Assembly (NCBI GenBank): GCA_018222835.1 | Contig: JAAEZN010000006.1 | Span: 16,466-80,465 of the forward strand | Source: Algicola sp. | GTDB lineage: Bacteria > Bacteroidota > Bacteroidia > Flavobacteriales > Flavobacteriaceae | Direction: 5' to 3' | DNA length: 64,000 nt | Shown here: in pieces, positions 34,940 through 44,386 of the stretch | Numbering within the stretch: position 1 is the first letter of the stretch | How the letters are laid out: the number at the start of each line of letters is the position of its first letter | The notes under the pieces: generated by a model | The model's database searches: none | Seen by the model: the letters and a program-made list of their open reading frames with translations, nothing else | Told to the model about the DNA's origin: nothing | Program-made: the position numbers and the translations under genes

Positions 34940-36752
34940 TAAAATATACATTGAATGTAGTGCCTTTATCAATTTCACTTTGCACTGTTATACTTCCGCC
35001 CATAGCTTCTATTTGATTTTTTACCAGGTATAGCCCAAAACCTTTGGCATCTTTTCTGTTGTGGAACGTTTTGTACATGCCAAAAACCTTATCCCCGTAT
35101 TTTGCAAGGTTTATCCCGATTCCATTATCAGAAATACTCAATAGTACACCTTCGTTGGATTTGACGGCATCTATGGTGACCAAAGATTTTCTCTTATCAC
35201 TTTTGTATTTGACTGCATTGGAAACAAGATTTAAAATAATACTGTCCAAATAAGCGGGAACACAATTTACCTCGATGGCCTCCGAGACATTGTTGATGAT
35301 TTCCGAGTCGTTCTTTTCCAACAAGGCAGCAAGATTCCCTAAGACACTGATAATATTCTGCCTTAGTTTTAAGGGTCTTTTGGTCTCCGAAGTTTTAGTG
35401 TTAATATCTACTACTTGGTTAAGATTGCCCAAGGTTTCCAATAAATTGTCCGAGGCTTTGGATAGCATTTTAATAATGCGTTGGCGTTCCTCTGGGTTCT
35501 TTTCTGAGTTCAAAAACTCCAAGAGCATGGAAAAATTAGCGGAATGCGACCTTAAATTGTGGGATACTATATGTGCAAAACTGATGAGTTTTTGGTTTTG
35601 CATGGAAGTGACCTTGATCAAATCCCGTAGTTGCTCCTCCTTTCTTTTCATCGAGGTGATATCCAAACTCACCCCAATAAGACCGCAAACCTTACCTTCA
35701 ATATCAAAATAAGGAATTTTTGAGGTTAGGTAATTAGTTGCTTTTCCGTTAAGTATGTTTATGGTCTCTTTCCCAATAATTGGAGAAAGATTTTTCATAA
35801 CACTAATATCTTCTTCCCAAGAAACTCTGGCTATTTCTTCGTCGTATAGGTCAAAATCGGTCTTTCCAATAATTTCCTCGGCTTTTTTTCCGAGGTAATT
35901 ACATTCGCTTTTATTGACCAATATTTTCCTGGTTTTTAAATCTTTTACATAGACGTTGAGTGGAAGACTATCCACCAAGGTTGTCAATAATTGTTGGTGC
36001 TCCTGAATCTTGGTCTCCGATAAGACTTGTTCATGGATGTCTTTTATGGTCCCGTATATTTTAATGGCTTTCCCATTTTCAATAATGGGCTTTCCGGTAA
36101 CTCGAACCCATCGATCTTCGCCTTCAAAAGTTACCAGTATAACTTCTGCATCAAAAGGTTGATGGTTGACCATGGAGTTATGAAAAAGCATGGAAACCTT
36201 ATTTTGGCTATATCCGGTTTTGTAAAAATTAATAGCTTCTATCGTAGTAGGCTGAAAGCAATCGGGAACTTGGTGTATGCGTTTGGTTTCTTTGCACCAA
36301 GTAAGTTCTTCCTTGATCATATCAAATTCCCACCAACCTGTATGCGATACTTCTACTTTGGTTTCCAAAATGGTCTTTAACCATTTTATCTCCTCCTCTT
36401 TTTTTACTTCTGAGGTAATATCATCGGTTTGGATTATGGCACCGATAACATTCTCTTTATTATCGAACCAAGGGGCAAAACTACTTTTTAGGTATCGTGT
36501 GCCTTCTGGATTTTTTAATTGATGCTGTATGGTGAATGATTTTTGTTCTAAAAGTTGTAGTTCAAGATCTAGAACTTCAGGATATAGGGAGAAAACATTG
36601 GTTTTGGTGGTATTTTCCTGTGGGGGCAAACCAAAAATATTGAGCCATGAGCTGGATGCATCCAGCAGGGTGCCTTTTTGATCAAGAAGCGCGGTTGCCG
36701 TGGGCAATTGCTTCAATAGGTAAAATTGATCGATTTTTTTAACTGCTTTCAA
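34926..36752 (-). CDS. PAS-domain sensor histidine kinase
   Basis: A 608-residue soluble (no membrane helix) kinase. Three PAS-like domains can be followed: about 10-110 (TATALLDQKGTLLDASSSWLNIFG), 125-250 (TGWWEFDMIKEELTW, with EGEDRWVRVTGKPI), and 255-370 (LNVYVKDLKTRKILVNKSECNYLGKKAEEIIGKTDFD). The dimerisation helix has His398 in FAHIVSHNLRSHS, and the ATPase domain has NAVKYK, DNGIGI and GFGLYLVKNQ. Translation begins at TTG 36752. It overlaps the receiver protein gene by 14 bases, so kinase and receiver are one unit. Confidence 0.9.
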   Translation of the reverse strand: MKAVKKIDQFYLLKQLPTATALLDQKGTLLDASSSWLNIFGLPPQENTTKTNVFSLYPEVLDLELQLLEQKSFTIQHQLKNPEGTRYLKSSFAPWFDNKENVIGAIIQTDDITSEVKKEEEIKWLKTILETKVEVSHTGWWEFDMIKEELTWCKETKRIHQVPDCFQPTTIEAINFYKTGYSQNKVSMLFHNSMVNHQPFDAEVILVTFEGEDRWVRVTGKPIIENGKAIKIYGTIKDIHEQVLSETKIQEHQQLLTTLVDSLPLNVYVKDLKTRKILVNKSECNYLGKKAEEIIGKTDFDLYDEEIARVSWEEDISVMKNLSPIIGKETINILNGKATNYLTSKIPYFDIEGKVCGLIGVSLDITSMKRKEEQLRDLIKVTSMQNQKLISFAHIVSHNLRSHSANFSMLLEFLNSEKNPEERQRIIKMLSKASDNLLETLGNLNQVVDINTKTSETKRPLKLRQNIISVLGNLAALLEKNDSEIINNVSEAIEVNCVPAYLDSIILNLVSNAVKYKSDKRKSLVTIDAVKSNEGVLLSISDNGIGINLAKYGDKVFGMYKTFHNRKDAKGFGLYLVKNQIEAMGGSITVQSEIDKGTTFNVYFNEES

Positions 36753-36859
36753 ACTTGGGGGAAGGTTTAAAACGTTATACTATTCATTATTTTTTACCAA
36801 TGTAGAATTATTGGCGTATCTAATTGATTTATTGTTGTGAAACTATGCTATTGTGTTGT

Positions 36860-36893
36860 ATTGTCCTGAATGGACAATGTTATATCAAAAATA
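36860..36893 (-). promoter_or_regulatory. Candidate -7 box with inverted repeat upstream of the PAS kinase
   Basis: On the minus strand TATTTTTG (36886-36893) matches TAnnTTTG. Immediately downstream lies a perfect 7-bp inverted repeat, ATTGTCC and GGACAAT around a five-base centre (36860-36878), at about the start site. It looks like an operator. Confidence 0.35.
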
Positions 36894-36945
36894 AATTGTA
36901 GGAAAATACTTTAATTTGTATTTGTTGCCTCTTGTAATCTGCACA

Positions 36946-37404
36946 TTACTCCTTTACCATGACTGTTTCAGGCACCAGTCCGGTGTAATCCCCTCCATTT
37001 CTGATAACATCCCGCACAATGGAAGAACTTATATAGGATTTACCGGAAGACGTTAAAAGAAAAACAGTTTCTATTTCGGACAACTTACGGTTGGTATGGG
37101 CAATTGCCTTTTCAAATTCAAAATCCGCTGGGTTTCGTAGACCTCGCAAAATAAAAGTGGCATCGATTTTTTTGCAAAAGTCAACTGTCATTCCTTCATA
37201 GGTCGTTACCTTAATTTTTGGCTCGTCCTTGAACGCTTCCTCGATAAACCTAACACGTTCTTCCAAAGAGAACATATATTTTTTGTCCGCATTAATTCCT
37301 ATGGCAATTACCAATTCGTCAAAAAGGGTGACCCCTCTTTTTATAATATCATAATGGCCTAATGTGAGTGGATCAAAAGATCCAGGGAACAATGCACGTT
37401 TCAT
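36946..37404 (-). CDS. coaD: Pantetheine-phosphate adenylyltransferase
   Basis: Fourth step of coenzyme A synthesis, joining AMP to 4'-phosphopantetheine. The nucleotidyl-transfer motif is LFPGSFDPLTLGHYDII (Gly16-His17), followed by GLRNPADFEFE and the C-terminal ISSSIVRDVIRNGGD signature. The length of 152 is normal. It is 33 bases after ddl on the same strand. Confidence 0.96.
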   Translation of the reverse strand: MKRALFPGSFDPLTLGHYDIIKRGVTLFDELVIAIGINADKKYMFSLEERVRFIEEAFKDEPKIKVTTYEGMTVDFCKKIDATFILRGLRNPADFEFEKAIAHTNRKLSEIETVFLLTSSGKSYISSSIVRDVIRNGGDYTGLVPETVMVKE

Positions 37405-37437
37405 GGTGTGGTATAAGGTTTTTTAAAAATACGGTTT

Positions 37438-38412
37438 CTATCGTAAAGCTTCAACAATGGCACTATCAAAAAGAGATTCAAGGGAGATCCTGGCGGTTTT
37501 TGCCTGTTGCGGCAATAAACTTTCTTCTGTTAGCCCGGGAGTTGTGTTTATTTCCAGTAAATGGGGCACATCATCAATAAAAATAAATTCACTCCGAGTG
37601 TATCCCTTCAATCCCAAAGTTTTATAAATAAATTCCGCCAATTGCCTCACGTTGGATTCCTGCTTTTCGGAGATACGGGCAGGGGTTATTTCTTGTGATT
37701 TGCCCATGTATTTGGCCTCAAAGTCGAAGAAATCGTTTTCTGAAATAATTTCGGTCGCTGGTAATACGGTCACCTCGTTGTTATAGGTGATCACCCCAAC
37801 GGAAACTTCGGTACCATCTAAAAAGGATTCTATAATAATTTGACTATCTTCCTTAAAAGCATTGGTTATCGCTGTATTTAGGTCCTCTTTTTTATGGACC
37901 TTGGAAACTCCGTAACTACTGCCCGCCCTATTGGCCTTTACAAAACAAGGAAGACCAACTTTATCTACAATGGCATTTTTGTCGATAGATTGACCTTTGT
38001 TTACAAAAAAGGAAGTGGCACAGGGTATTCCATAAGGTTTTAATGCACTCAACAGGTCACGCTTGTTAAAGGTAAGTGCAGCTTCGTAGTGGTTGCAGGA
38101 AGTTTGTGGAATGCCCAAAAGCTCAAAATAGGCCTGCATTAGACCATCTTCGCCAGGGGTACCATGAATTGCATTGAAAACACAGTCAAAAAGAATCTTG
38201 TTGCCATCAACTTTAATACTGAAATCGGATTTATCCAAAGGGTGCTCTTGGTCGTTGGCATCCAGATAGAACCAATTCTCTTTAGTGATTATAATTCTGT
38301 AGGCATTGTACTTATTTGTATCCAGATATTTATAGACCACGTTTCCGCTTTTTATGGAAATATGGTGCTCACTGGAATAGCCGCCCATAATAATGGCAAT
38401 GTTTTTTTTCAT
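37438..38412 (-). CDS. ddl: D-alanine--D-alanine ligase
   Basis: ATP-grasp enzyme making D-Ala-D-Ala for peptidoglycan. Seen: IAIIMGGYSSEHHISIKSG at the start, HGTPGEDGLMQAYFELLGIPQT, the ATP-binding VGLPCFVKANRAGSSYGVSKV and the C-terminal LLEINTTPGLTEESLLPQQ. The length of 324 fits the family. It is divergent from the PASTA protein gene, with 79 bases between. Confidence 0.95.
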   Translation of the reverse strand: MKKNIAIIMGGYSSEHHISIKSGNVVYKYLDTNKYNAYRIIITKENWFYLDANDQEHPLDKSDFSIKVDGNKILFDCVFNAIHGTPGEDGLMQAYFELLGIPQTSCNHYEAALTFNKRDLLSALKPYGIPCATSFFVNKGQSIDKNAIVDKVGLPCFVKANRAGSSYGVSKVHKKEDLNTAITNAFKEDSQIIIESFLDGTEVSVGVITYNNEVTVLPATEIISENDFFDFEAKYMGKSQEITPARISEKQESNVRQLAEFIYKTLGLKGYTRSEFIFIDDVPHLLEINTTPGLTEESLLPQQAKTARISLESLFDSAIVEALR

Positions 38413-38464
38413 TTATCGGTAAATTATCACAAAGCCAAAATAAAGAAAAAAGGGTGGGCTTTCC

Positions 38465-38472
38465 TATATTTG
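38465..38472 (+). promoter_or_regulatory. Candidate -7 box for the PASTA protein operon
   Basis: TATATTTG matches TAnnTTTG exactly, 19 bases before the ATG. A -33 TTTG is not obvious. Confidence 0.4.
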
Positions 38473-38491
38473 TTCCGTTAAGGTGAAATAC

Positions 38492-39079
38492 ATGAAGAAT
38501 TTTTTCAACTTTTTAAAGAGTAAGACTTTTTTAATTCAACTTGGATTGGCAGCAATAGCTGTTATTGTTTTGGTGTTTGTTGCATTGCAATGGCTTAAGG
38601 GCACTACCAATCATGGCGAATTTGTAGAAGTACCCGATTTCTCCAAAATGTCGGTTATGGAAATGCGGGCAGCGGTAGAGGATGCCGGACTTAGATATCA
38701 GGTTTTGGATTCATCCAACTATAATCCCGAGTATCCAAGATTTTCCATTTTGGAACAAAATCCGCCTGCTGGCAACAAGGTAAAGGCCAACCGAAAAATT
38801 TATTTTACGGTAAATCCATCAGGCTATAAAAAGATCAGTGTACCGGATATCATTCAAGTCACCCAACGTAATGCGGCATCTATGTTAAAGGCCGTTGGTT
38901 TGGATGTGGAGCGTGTTACCTATATTGATGAGTTGGGCAAGGACATGGTGTACAACATGAAGTTTAAGGGGAAATATATAAAGCCGGGCGATCGATTGCC
39001 CAAAACCTCCAAGGTGGAACTAATTTGTGGAAATGGTACCATTCCAGGTAGTGCAAGGGTAAAGGCAGATTCCCAATAA
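38492..39079 (+). CDS. PASTA-domain membrane protein
   Basis: A 195-residue protein: short cytoplasmic start, one membrane helix (about 11-33), then two PASTA domains outside (VEVPDFSKMSVMEMRAAVEDAGL and SVPDIIQVTQRNAASMLKAVGL), with further residues possibly forming a third partial unit. PASTA domains bind peptidoglycan fragments, usually in kinases or penicillin-binding proteins; here there is no catalytic part. The ATG at 38492 is preferred to a GTG three codons upstream. It sits between ddl and an rluD-type gene, a common Bacteroidota arrangement. Role in wall sensing is inference. Confidence 0.85.
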   Translation: MKNFFNFLKSKTFLIQLGLAAIAVIVLVFVALQWLKGTTNHGEFVEVPDFSKMSVMEMRAAVEDAGLRYQVLDSSNYNPEYPRFSILEQNPPAGNKVKANRKIYFTVNPSGYKKISVPDIIQVTQRNAASMLKAVGLDVERVTYIDELGKDMVYNMKFKGKYIKPGDRLPKTSKVELICGNGTIPGSARVKADSQ

Positions 39080-39081
39080 AT

Positions 39082-40113
39082 ATGAACGTTTCGGATAATC
39101 AAGATGAGCTTTCTCAAGATGATCTCTATGAGCATCATGCTTTTGTGGCTTCCAAAGGACAGGAACCTTTGCGAGTGGATAAATTCTTGATGAATTTTAT
39201 TGAGAACGCAACCCGGAACAAGATTCAACAAGCGGCCAAAAAAGGCCATATTTGGGTCAATGCCTCCATTGTAAAGCAAAATTATAAGGTTAAGGCAGGG
39301 GATGAGGTCAAAGTAATGTTCGAGCACCCTCCATACGAGTTTTTGTTGACCCCCGAAGATATTCCATTGGATATTGTTTACGAAGACGATGCGCTTTTGG
39401 TGGTAAACAAACCGGCAGGCATGGTGGTGCATCCCGGGCATGGAAATTACTCGGGCACTTTGATCAATGCCTTGGTGTATCATTTCGAAAACTTACCCAA
39501 TAATAGCTCGGATAGACCTGGTTTGGTCCACCGTATCGATAAAGATACCTCTGGATTATTGGTAATTGCCAAAACGGAAGCTGCAATGACCCACTTGGCG
39601 CAACAATTTTTCGAAAAAAGTAGTGAACGGGAATATGTGGCTTTGGTATGGGGCAATGTAACCGAAGATGAAGGTACCATTGAAGGGCATATTGCCAGAA
39701 ACCCTAAAAATCGCCTACAGATGATGGTTTTTCCTGAAGGCGATGAGGGTAAGGAAGCAGTGACCCATTACAAGGTTTTGGAACGATTTGGATATGTTAC
39801 CTTGGTGTCCTGCAAGCTGGAAACCGGAAGAACCCACCAAATTAGGGTCCATATGAAGTATATAGGCCACACTTTGTTCAATGATGAGCGCTATGGTGGC
39901 GATAAAATTTTAAAAGGGACCACCTTTACCAAATACAAGCAATTTGTGGAAAATACATTCAAAGTATTGCCAAGGCAGGCTTTGCATGCCAAGACATTGG
40001 GCTTTGAGCACCCGGTAACGGGCGAGTTTATGCGTTTTGATACCGAGTTGCCAGAAGATATGGTTCAGTGTATCGAAAAATGGCGTAGCTATGCCAAGCA
40101 TCACGAATCATAG
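39082..40113 (+). CDS. RluA-family 23S rRNA pseudouridine synthase (RluD-like)
   Basis: Isomerises uridines in 23S rRNA. An N-terminal S4 RNA-binding domain (about 28-85, LRVDKFLMNFIENATRNKIQQAAKKGHIWVN) is followed by the catalytic domain with LVVNKPAGMVVHPGHGN, the active-site Asp153 in HRIDKDTSGL, and GRTHQIRVHMKYIGHTLFNDERYGG. The length of 343 agrees with RluD. It starts two bases after the PASTA gene stop codon, so the two are coupled. Confidence 0.93.
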   Translation: MNVSDNQDELSQDDLYEHHAFVASKGQEPLRVDKFLMNFIENATRNKIQQAAKKGHIWVNASIVKQNYKVKAGDEVKVMFEHPPYEFLLTPEDIPLDIVYEDDALLVVNKPAGMVVHPGHGNYSGTLINALVYHFENLPNNSSDRPGLVHRIDKDTSGLLVIAKTEAAMTHLAQQFFEKSSEREYVALVWGNVTEDEGTIEGHIARNPKNRLQMMVFPEGDEGKEAVTHYKVLERFGYVTLVSCKLETGRTHQIRVHMKYIGHTLFNDERYGGDKILKGTTFTKYKQFVENTFKVLPRQALHAKTLGFEHPVTGEFMRFDTELPEDMVQCIEKWRSYAKHHES

Positions 40114-40201
40114 GTTTCTTCAATCCTAAGATTGAAAACACCATTGGCCCATCTTTCCAAAAAAGTAAAATCCTCGTTATTTTTACAAAAAATGGAACCT
40201 T

Positions 40202-40963
40202 ATGAAGATTGTGATATCACCGGCAAAGTCACTTGATTACGAAACCACTTTGCCTACATCAAAATATAGTCAGCCCCAATTTTTGGAACAAGCCGAAAAG
40301 CTAAATGCGGTCTTAAAAAAGAAGAAGCCCAAAGCGCTGTCGGAACTTATGTCCATTTCCGATAAGCTTGCGGATTTGAACTGGGAGCGCAATCAAAACT
40401 TCGAACTGCCCTTTACCGTTGACAATGCGAGACCGGCAGTGTATGCTTTTAACGGAGATGTATATCAAGGTTTGGATGCCTACACCATCCCAGAAGATAA
40501 ATTGGACCGTTTGCAAAGTACGTTACGAATATTATCCGGCCTGTATGGTGTTTTAAGGCCCATGGACCTAATGCAGCCTTACCGTTTGGAAATGGGAACA
40601 CAGTTAAAAGTAGGCCGTAAAAAAAATCTGTACGAGTTTTGGAAGGATCAAATTACCACTGCCTTGAACAACGAACTTGAGGAGGATGAACTATTTGTAA
40701 ACCTTGCAAGCAACGAATATTTTAGTGCTGTGGATGCCAAAAGCCTCAAGGTTCCCGTAATAGCTCCTGTTTTTAAGGATTGGAAAAACGATAAACTCAA
40801 AATAATCAGTTTTTTTGCCAAGAAAGCACGTGGTTCCATGGTGCGGTACATTATTGATTCCGGTGCCGAAACATTGGAGGATATCAAAAATTTTGATTAC
40901 GACGGATATTTGTACAGCGAAGAACACACGGTCAAGAAAAATCAGCCAGTTTTTATCCGATAA
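40202..40963 (+). CDS. yaaA: Peroxide stress protein YaaA
   Basis: YaaA/DUF328 family; in E. coli it lowers free iron during peroxide stress and binds DNA. Seen: the start [74 protein letters not shown] and [15 protein letters not shown]. The length of 253 is standard. It is separated from neighbours by 88 and 169 bases, so it is probably transcribed alone. Confidence 0.95.
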   Translation: MKIVISPAKSLDYETTLPTSKYSQPQFLEQAEKLNAVLKKKKPKALSELMSISDKLADLNWERNQNFELPFTVDNARPAVYAFNGDVYQGLDAYTIPEDKLDRLQSTLRILSGLYGVLRPMDLMQPYRLEMGTQLKVGRKKNLYEFWKDQITTALNNELEEDELFVNLASNEYFSAVDAKSLKVPVIAPVFKDWKNDKLKIISFFAKKARGSMVRYIIDSGAETLEDIKNFDYDGYLYSEEHTVKKNQPVFIR

Positions 40964-41132
40964 AACTTTGGTAAAATCAAAGTAATTTTTAAGTTATTGC
41001 GCAATAGGGCATGTTGTTACAATTGGGCGCGGCATGCCATAAATTGTGATACGTTTAAATTTAACCCAAAGGTTGCGTTTAATTCGCGAACTTTGGGGGT
41101 TCGCCTATATAACATCAACTTAAATTAGATAC

Positions 41133-43679
41133 ATGCAGCAGACCAAACGGTTAGAGGAATTTAAAAAAACGGTAACCAATAAGTTCAATATTTACAACAG
41201 TCTTTTTTTGAGCTTACCCTATAATAATGTTGAAAATGTAGGGGTTCTCATTCCATTATTACTAGACCAGTGCGAGAAAGGTCTTAAGGAAGGTAAAGAC
41301 CCACAAGAAATTTTGGAGGTGTTTTTTACCAATTTTGTGGATATAAAAGATGAACGGGAACGGTTGGATTTTATGTTCAAGATCGTACAGTATGTGGAAC
41401 GCCAGGTAGTTCTATACGATAGTGTGGAAGATTCAGCGTTTTCTAAGCTTCAAAAATACAGTAGTTCTTTGACCATTAAGGATTATTTTGAATTGGTGAA
41501 CCGTACCAAAAATTGGGACAAGGTCTCCAAAAAACTTTCCACATTTAGTGCTCGTATTGTACTTACCGCGCACCCTACCCAGTTTTATACGCCTGCCATT
41601 TTGGATATAATAGCGGAACTTCGCACTTTGATAGATCAAGATAGAATTCACGATATAGATGTGACCCTTCAGCAATTGGGGCTAACCTCATTGATCAATG
41701 CAAAAAAACCAACGCCTTTGGATGAGGCAAAGAACATCATTTACATACTTCGGAATACATATTACGACGCGGTTGGCGAATTGTACCAATACGTAAAAAG
41801 TAATATTAGGGACGAAAAGTTTGAGAACTACAATTTGATGAAACTTGGTTTTTGGCCAGGTGGCGATCGCGATGGAAATCCGTACGTAACTGCCGAAATC
41901 ACCAAACAGGTGGCAGATGAATTGAGGCTGACCTTAATGAAGTGCTATTACAACGAATTGAAGGACCTTCGAAAAAAACTCACTTTTAGGAGTATGCAGG
42001 CCGAAATCAATGAGTTGAGCGAGAAGTTGTACAAGGCAATGTTTAATCCAGATGTGCTTGTTTCTTACGAGGAGATTATAGCGTGTTTAACAAAGGTACG
42101 CGAGAAATTGATTGCCGGTTATCACGGATTGTACTTGTATGAATTAGATCAATTTATTGATAAGGTACATATTTTTAAGACGCATTTCGCCACGTTGGAT
42201 ATCCGTCAGGATCACAGTAAACATTTGTTGGCAGTGGAAACCGTACTTAAAAAACAGGGAGTCATAAAAGAAAGCATAGATGAGCTAAAAGAAAAGGAAC
42301 TGGTAAAACTCTTACTGGAAGAAAACTATAAGCTTGATCCAAAGGATTTCGAAGATGACATCGTGAAGGATACCATTGTAAACATTCAGAATCTAAAAAC
42401 AATTCAGGAAAAGAATGGGGAAGATGGTTGTAATCGATATATCATCAGTAATTCAGAAGATATTTTTGCCGTTTTGTTTGTGTTCGGACTATTTAGATGG
42501 TGTGGTTGGAACGAAAAAGAGATAACCTTCGACATCATTCCACTTTTTGAAACCATGAAAGGCATGGAAGCCTCCGAAGAAGTAATGCAGACATTGTTCA
42601 ATATTCCACAATATAGGCAACATTTAGAGAGGAGGCACGATATCCATACCATAATGCTAGGTTTTTCGGATGGTACCAAAGATGGTGGGTACCTAAAGGC
42701 CAACTGGTCTATTTTAAAGACTAAAGAGACCCTGAGCAAAGTCTGTAAAAAGAATGGAATTGCTGCCATTTTCTTCGATGGTAGGGGAGGGCCGCCCGCA
42801 CGTGGGGGAGGAAAAACCCATAAATTCTATGCCGCACAGACCAAGAATGTGGCCAACCACGAAATACAATTGACCATACAAGGGCAGACCATAACCAGTA
42901 CCTATGGCACCAAGGAGCAGTTTATACACAACTCAGAGCAGTTGCTCACTGCTGGATTGAGCAATAATCTCTTTGGAAAGGAATTGACCATTTCTTCTGC
43001 GCAGCGTAAATTGATCGAAGAACTCTCCGAGCTCAGTTTCGATAAATACGATGCATTAAAACAACACGATAAATTTATACCTTACCTAGAGCATAGGAGT
43101 ACCTTAAAATATTATACCAAGGCCAACATTGGTAGTAGGCCCGGAAAACGTGGCAATAAAAAACAATTGGCACTTTCGGATTTGCGCGCTATTTCGTTTG
43201 TAGGCTCTTGGAGCCAGTTAAAGCAAAACGTTCCCGGATATTTTGGATTGGGGACGGCTATCAATAAGTTAAAAGAAGAAGGAAGACTGAACGACGTAAA
43301 AAAGCTTTATAAGGAGGTTCCTTTTTTTAAGGCTTTGATGCTTAATAGTATGATGTCCTTGGCCAAATCCAATTTTGACCTGACCAGTTATATGAAAGAT
43401 GATCCGGAGTTTGGAGACTTTTGGAACATTTTGCACGAAGAGTTCCAATTGACCAAAAAGATGCTCTTGCAAATTTCCGGGTTAAAAATGTTGATGGAGG
43501 ACGAGGCCGTTTCAAGGGAATCTGTAAAAATCCGGGAAAAAATTGTGTTGCCCTTATTGGTGATCCAACAGAACGCTTTGTACCGAATAACGCAAAACTC
43601 AGAATACAAAGAGCTTTATGAAAAAATCGTGACACGTTCGTTGTATGGAAATATTAATGCCAGTAGAAACTCCGCGTAA
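41133..43679 (+). CDS. ppc: Phosphoenolpyruvate carboxylase
   Basis: Anaplerotic enzyme making oxaloacetate from PEP and bicarbonate. Conserved blocks: His147 in VLTAHPTQFYTP, WPGGDRDGNPYVT, LDIRQDHSKH, MLGFSDGTKDGGYLKANW, and the glycine loop FFDGRGGPPARGGG. In the E. coli enzyme this loop has FHGRGG, so a histidine is replaced by Asp, as in other Bacteroidota-type enzymes. GSRPGKR near 3' is also typical. At 848 residues it is slightly shorter than E. coli PEPC (883). Confidence 0.94.
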   Translation: MQQTKRLEEFKKTVTNKFNIYNSLFLSLPYNNVENVGVLIPLLLDQCEKGLKEGKDPQEILEVFFTNFVDIKDERERLDFMFKIVQYVERQVVLYDSVEDSAFSKLQKYSSSLTIKDYFELVNRTKNWDKVSKKLSTFSARIVLTAHPTQFYTPAILDIIAELRTLIDQDRIHDIDVTLQQLGLTSLINAKKPTPLDEAKNIIYILRNTYYDAVGELYQYVKSNIRDEKFENYNLMKLGFWPGGDRDGNPYVTAEITKQVADELRLTLMKCYYNELKDLRKKLTFRSMQAEINELSEKLYKAMFNPDVLVSYEEIIACLTKVREKLIAGYHGLYLYELDQFIDKVHIFKTHFATLDIRQDHSKHLLAVETVLKKQGVIKESIDELKEKELVKLLLEENYKLDPKDFEDDIVKDTIVNIQNLKTIQEKNGEDGCNRYIISNSEDIFAVLFVFGLFRWCGWNEKEITFDIIPLFETMKGMEASEEVMQTLFNIPQYRQHLERRHDIHTIMLGFSDGTKDGGYLKANWSILKTKETLSKVCKKNGIAAIFFDGRGGPPARGGGKTHKFYAAQTKNVANHEIQLTIQGQTITSTYGTKEQFIHNSEQLLTAGLSNNLFGKELTISSAQRKLIEELSELSFDKYDALKQHDKFIPYLEHRSTLKYYTKANIGSRPGKRGNKKQLALSDLRAISFVGSWSQLKQNVPGYFGLGTAINKLKEEGRLNDVKKLYKEVPFFKALMLNSMMSLAKSNFDLTSYMKDDPEFGDFWNILHEEFQLTKKMLLQISGLKMLMEDEAVSRESVKIREKIVLPLLVIQQNALYRITQNSEYKELYEKIVTRSLYGNINASRNSA

Positions 43680-43687
43680 ATCAAAAT

Positions 43688-44386
43688 TTGGGAGCAAAAT
43701 ATTTTAAACATACACACCCCTATAAGCCGTTTTTGTTGTCCGAGGCCACTAAGTTGATCGTAGGTACTCTGCCCCCTCCACGATTTACCACAGGTGATTT
43801 AAGACCACAAGATGTGGACTTTTGCTATGGGAGCTGCAACGGGCAATTATGGCCCATATTGGATAGAATATTTGATTTGGGCTTAAAATATGAAACTACA
43901 AAAGAGGCAGTTGAACAACGAAAACAATTTTTGATTCAGAAAAGAATAGGGGTTTGCGATATCGTGGAAAGTGCAGATAGGGAAAAAATAGACGCATCCG
44001 ACCTCGGAATGCAAAATGTTGTGTTACGTGATTTAGTCGGATATTTACAAAAGTACCCGAATATCGATACCCTTTTGTTTACAGGCGGGAATAGTAAAAA
44101 TGGTCCCGAATATTTCTTTCGTAGGCAGCTCAAGGAGTATAACTTAAAACTCGATGTGGTCTCCGACGACGTGCCCCGAATCCATCATTTGGAGTTGCCG
44201 ATCACTTCGAGTTCTATGTCAGTTCGAGCGAAGTCGAGAACCATAAAAACCGTTTCGCTGACCGCACCCTCGGGAGCAGCTAACCGAGCTGTGGGAAGTT
44301 TACAGGCCTACAAGCAAATGAAACAAAAAAATCCAGCATTTAACACGCTGGATTTCAGAGTACTCCAATATCGGGAGTTTTTTTAG
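43688..44386 (+). CDS. Uracil-DNA-glycosylase-family protein with in-frame repeat insert
   Basis: A 232-residue protein. ATKLIVGTLPPPRF and the C-terminal TVSLTAPSGAANRAVGS mark the family; the catalytic role is inferred from the family, not shown. Between HLELP and IKTVSLTAPSG the segment TSSSMSVRAKSR (residues 173-184) is encoded by a copy of a dispersed repeat (44203-44242). In the relatives I remember, these flanking blocks are nearly adjacent, so this looks like an in-frame insertion. The start TTG 43688 is the first usable codon in this frame; an ATG at 43653 opens a different frame that soon stops. It lies eight bases after ppc and overlaps the convergent M20 gene by four. Confidence 0.75.
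   Translation: MGAKYFKHTHPYKPFLLSEATKLIVGTLPPPRFTTGDLRPQDVDFCYGSCNGQLWPILDRIFDLGLKYETTKEAVEQRKQFLIQKRIGVCDIVESADREKIDASDLGMQNVVLRDLVGYLQKYPNIDTLLFTGGNSKNGPEYFFRRQLKEYNLKLDVVSDDVPRIHHLELPITSSSMSVRAKSRTIKTVSLTAPSGAANRAVGSLQAYKQMKQKNPAFNTLDFRVLQYREFF
44203..44242 (+). repeat. Dispersed repeat copy inside a coding sequence (UDG-family gene)
   Basis: The core reads TGTCAGTTCGAGC then GA then AGTCGAGAA, and an ACTTCG arm at 44204-44209 is complementary to CGAAGT at 44229-44234. It matches the copy in trpF (48294-48318, opposite strand) at almost every position and is translated in the same frame (S-V-R-A-K-S-R). Confidence 0.7.

Noticed and set aside
40119..40136. Hairpin TTCAATC/GATTGAA after the rluD-type gene as a terminator
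   Set aside because: The stem is short and AT-rich, and no T run follows on either strand.
40990..41100. Inverted-repeat-like sequence upstream of ppc (AACCCAAAGG and CTTTGGGGGTT)
   Set aside because: Pairing is imperfect with several mismatches, and no promoter box is aligned with it.
41133..43679. PEP carboxylase with Asp instead of His in the glycine loop as an inactivated enzyme
   Set aside because: The rest of the catalytic blocks is intact and, as far as I recall, this loop is normal for Bacteroidota-type enzymes.
43653..43720. An ATG reading MPVETPRKSKFG just inside the ppc end as start of the UDG-family gene
   Set aside because: It is out of frame with the conserved protein and stops after 16 codons; no start codon upstream of TTG 43688 serves the correct frame.
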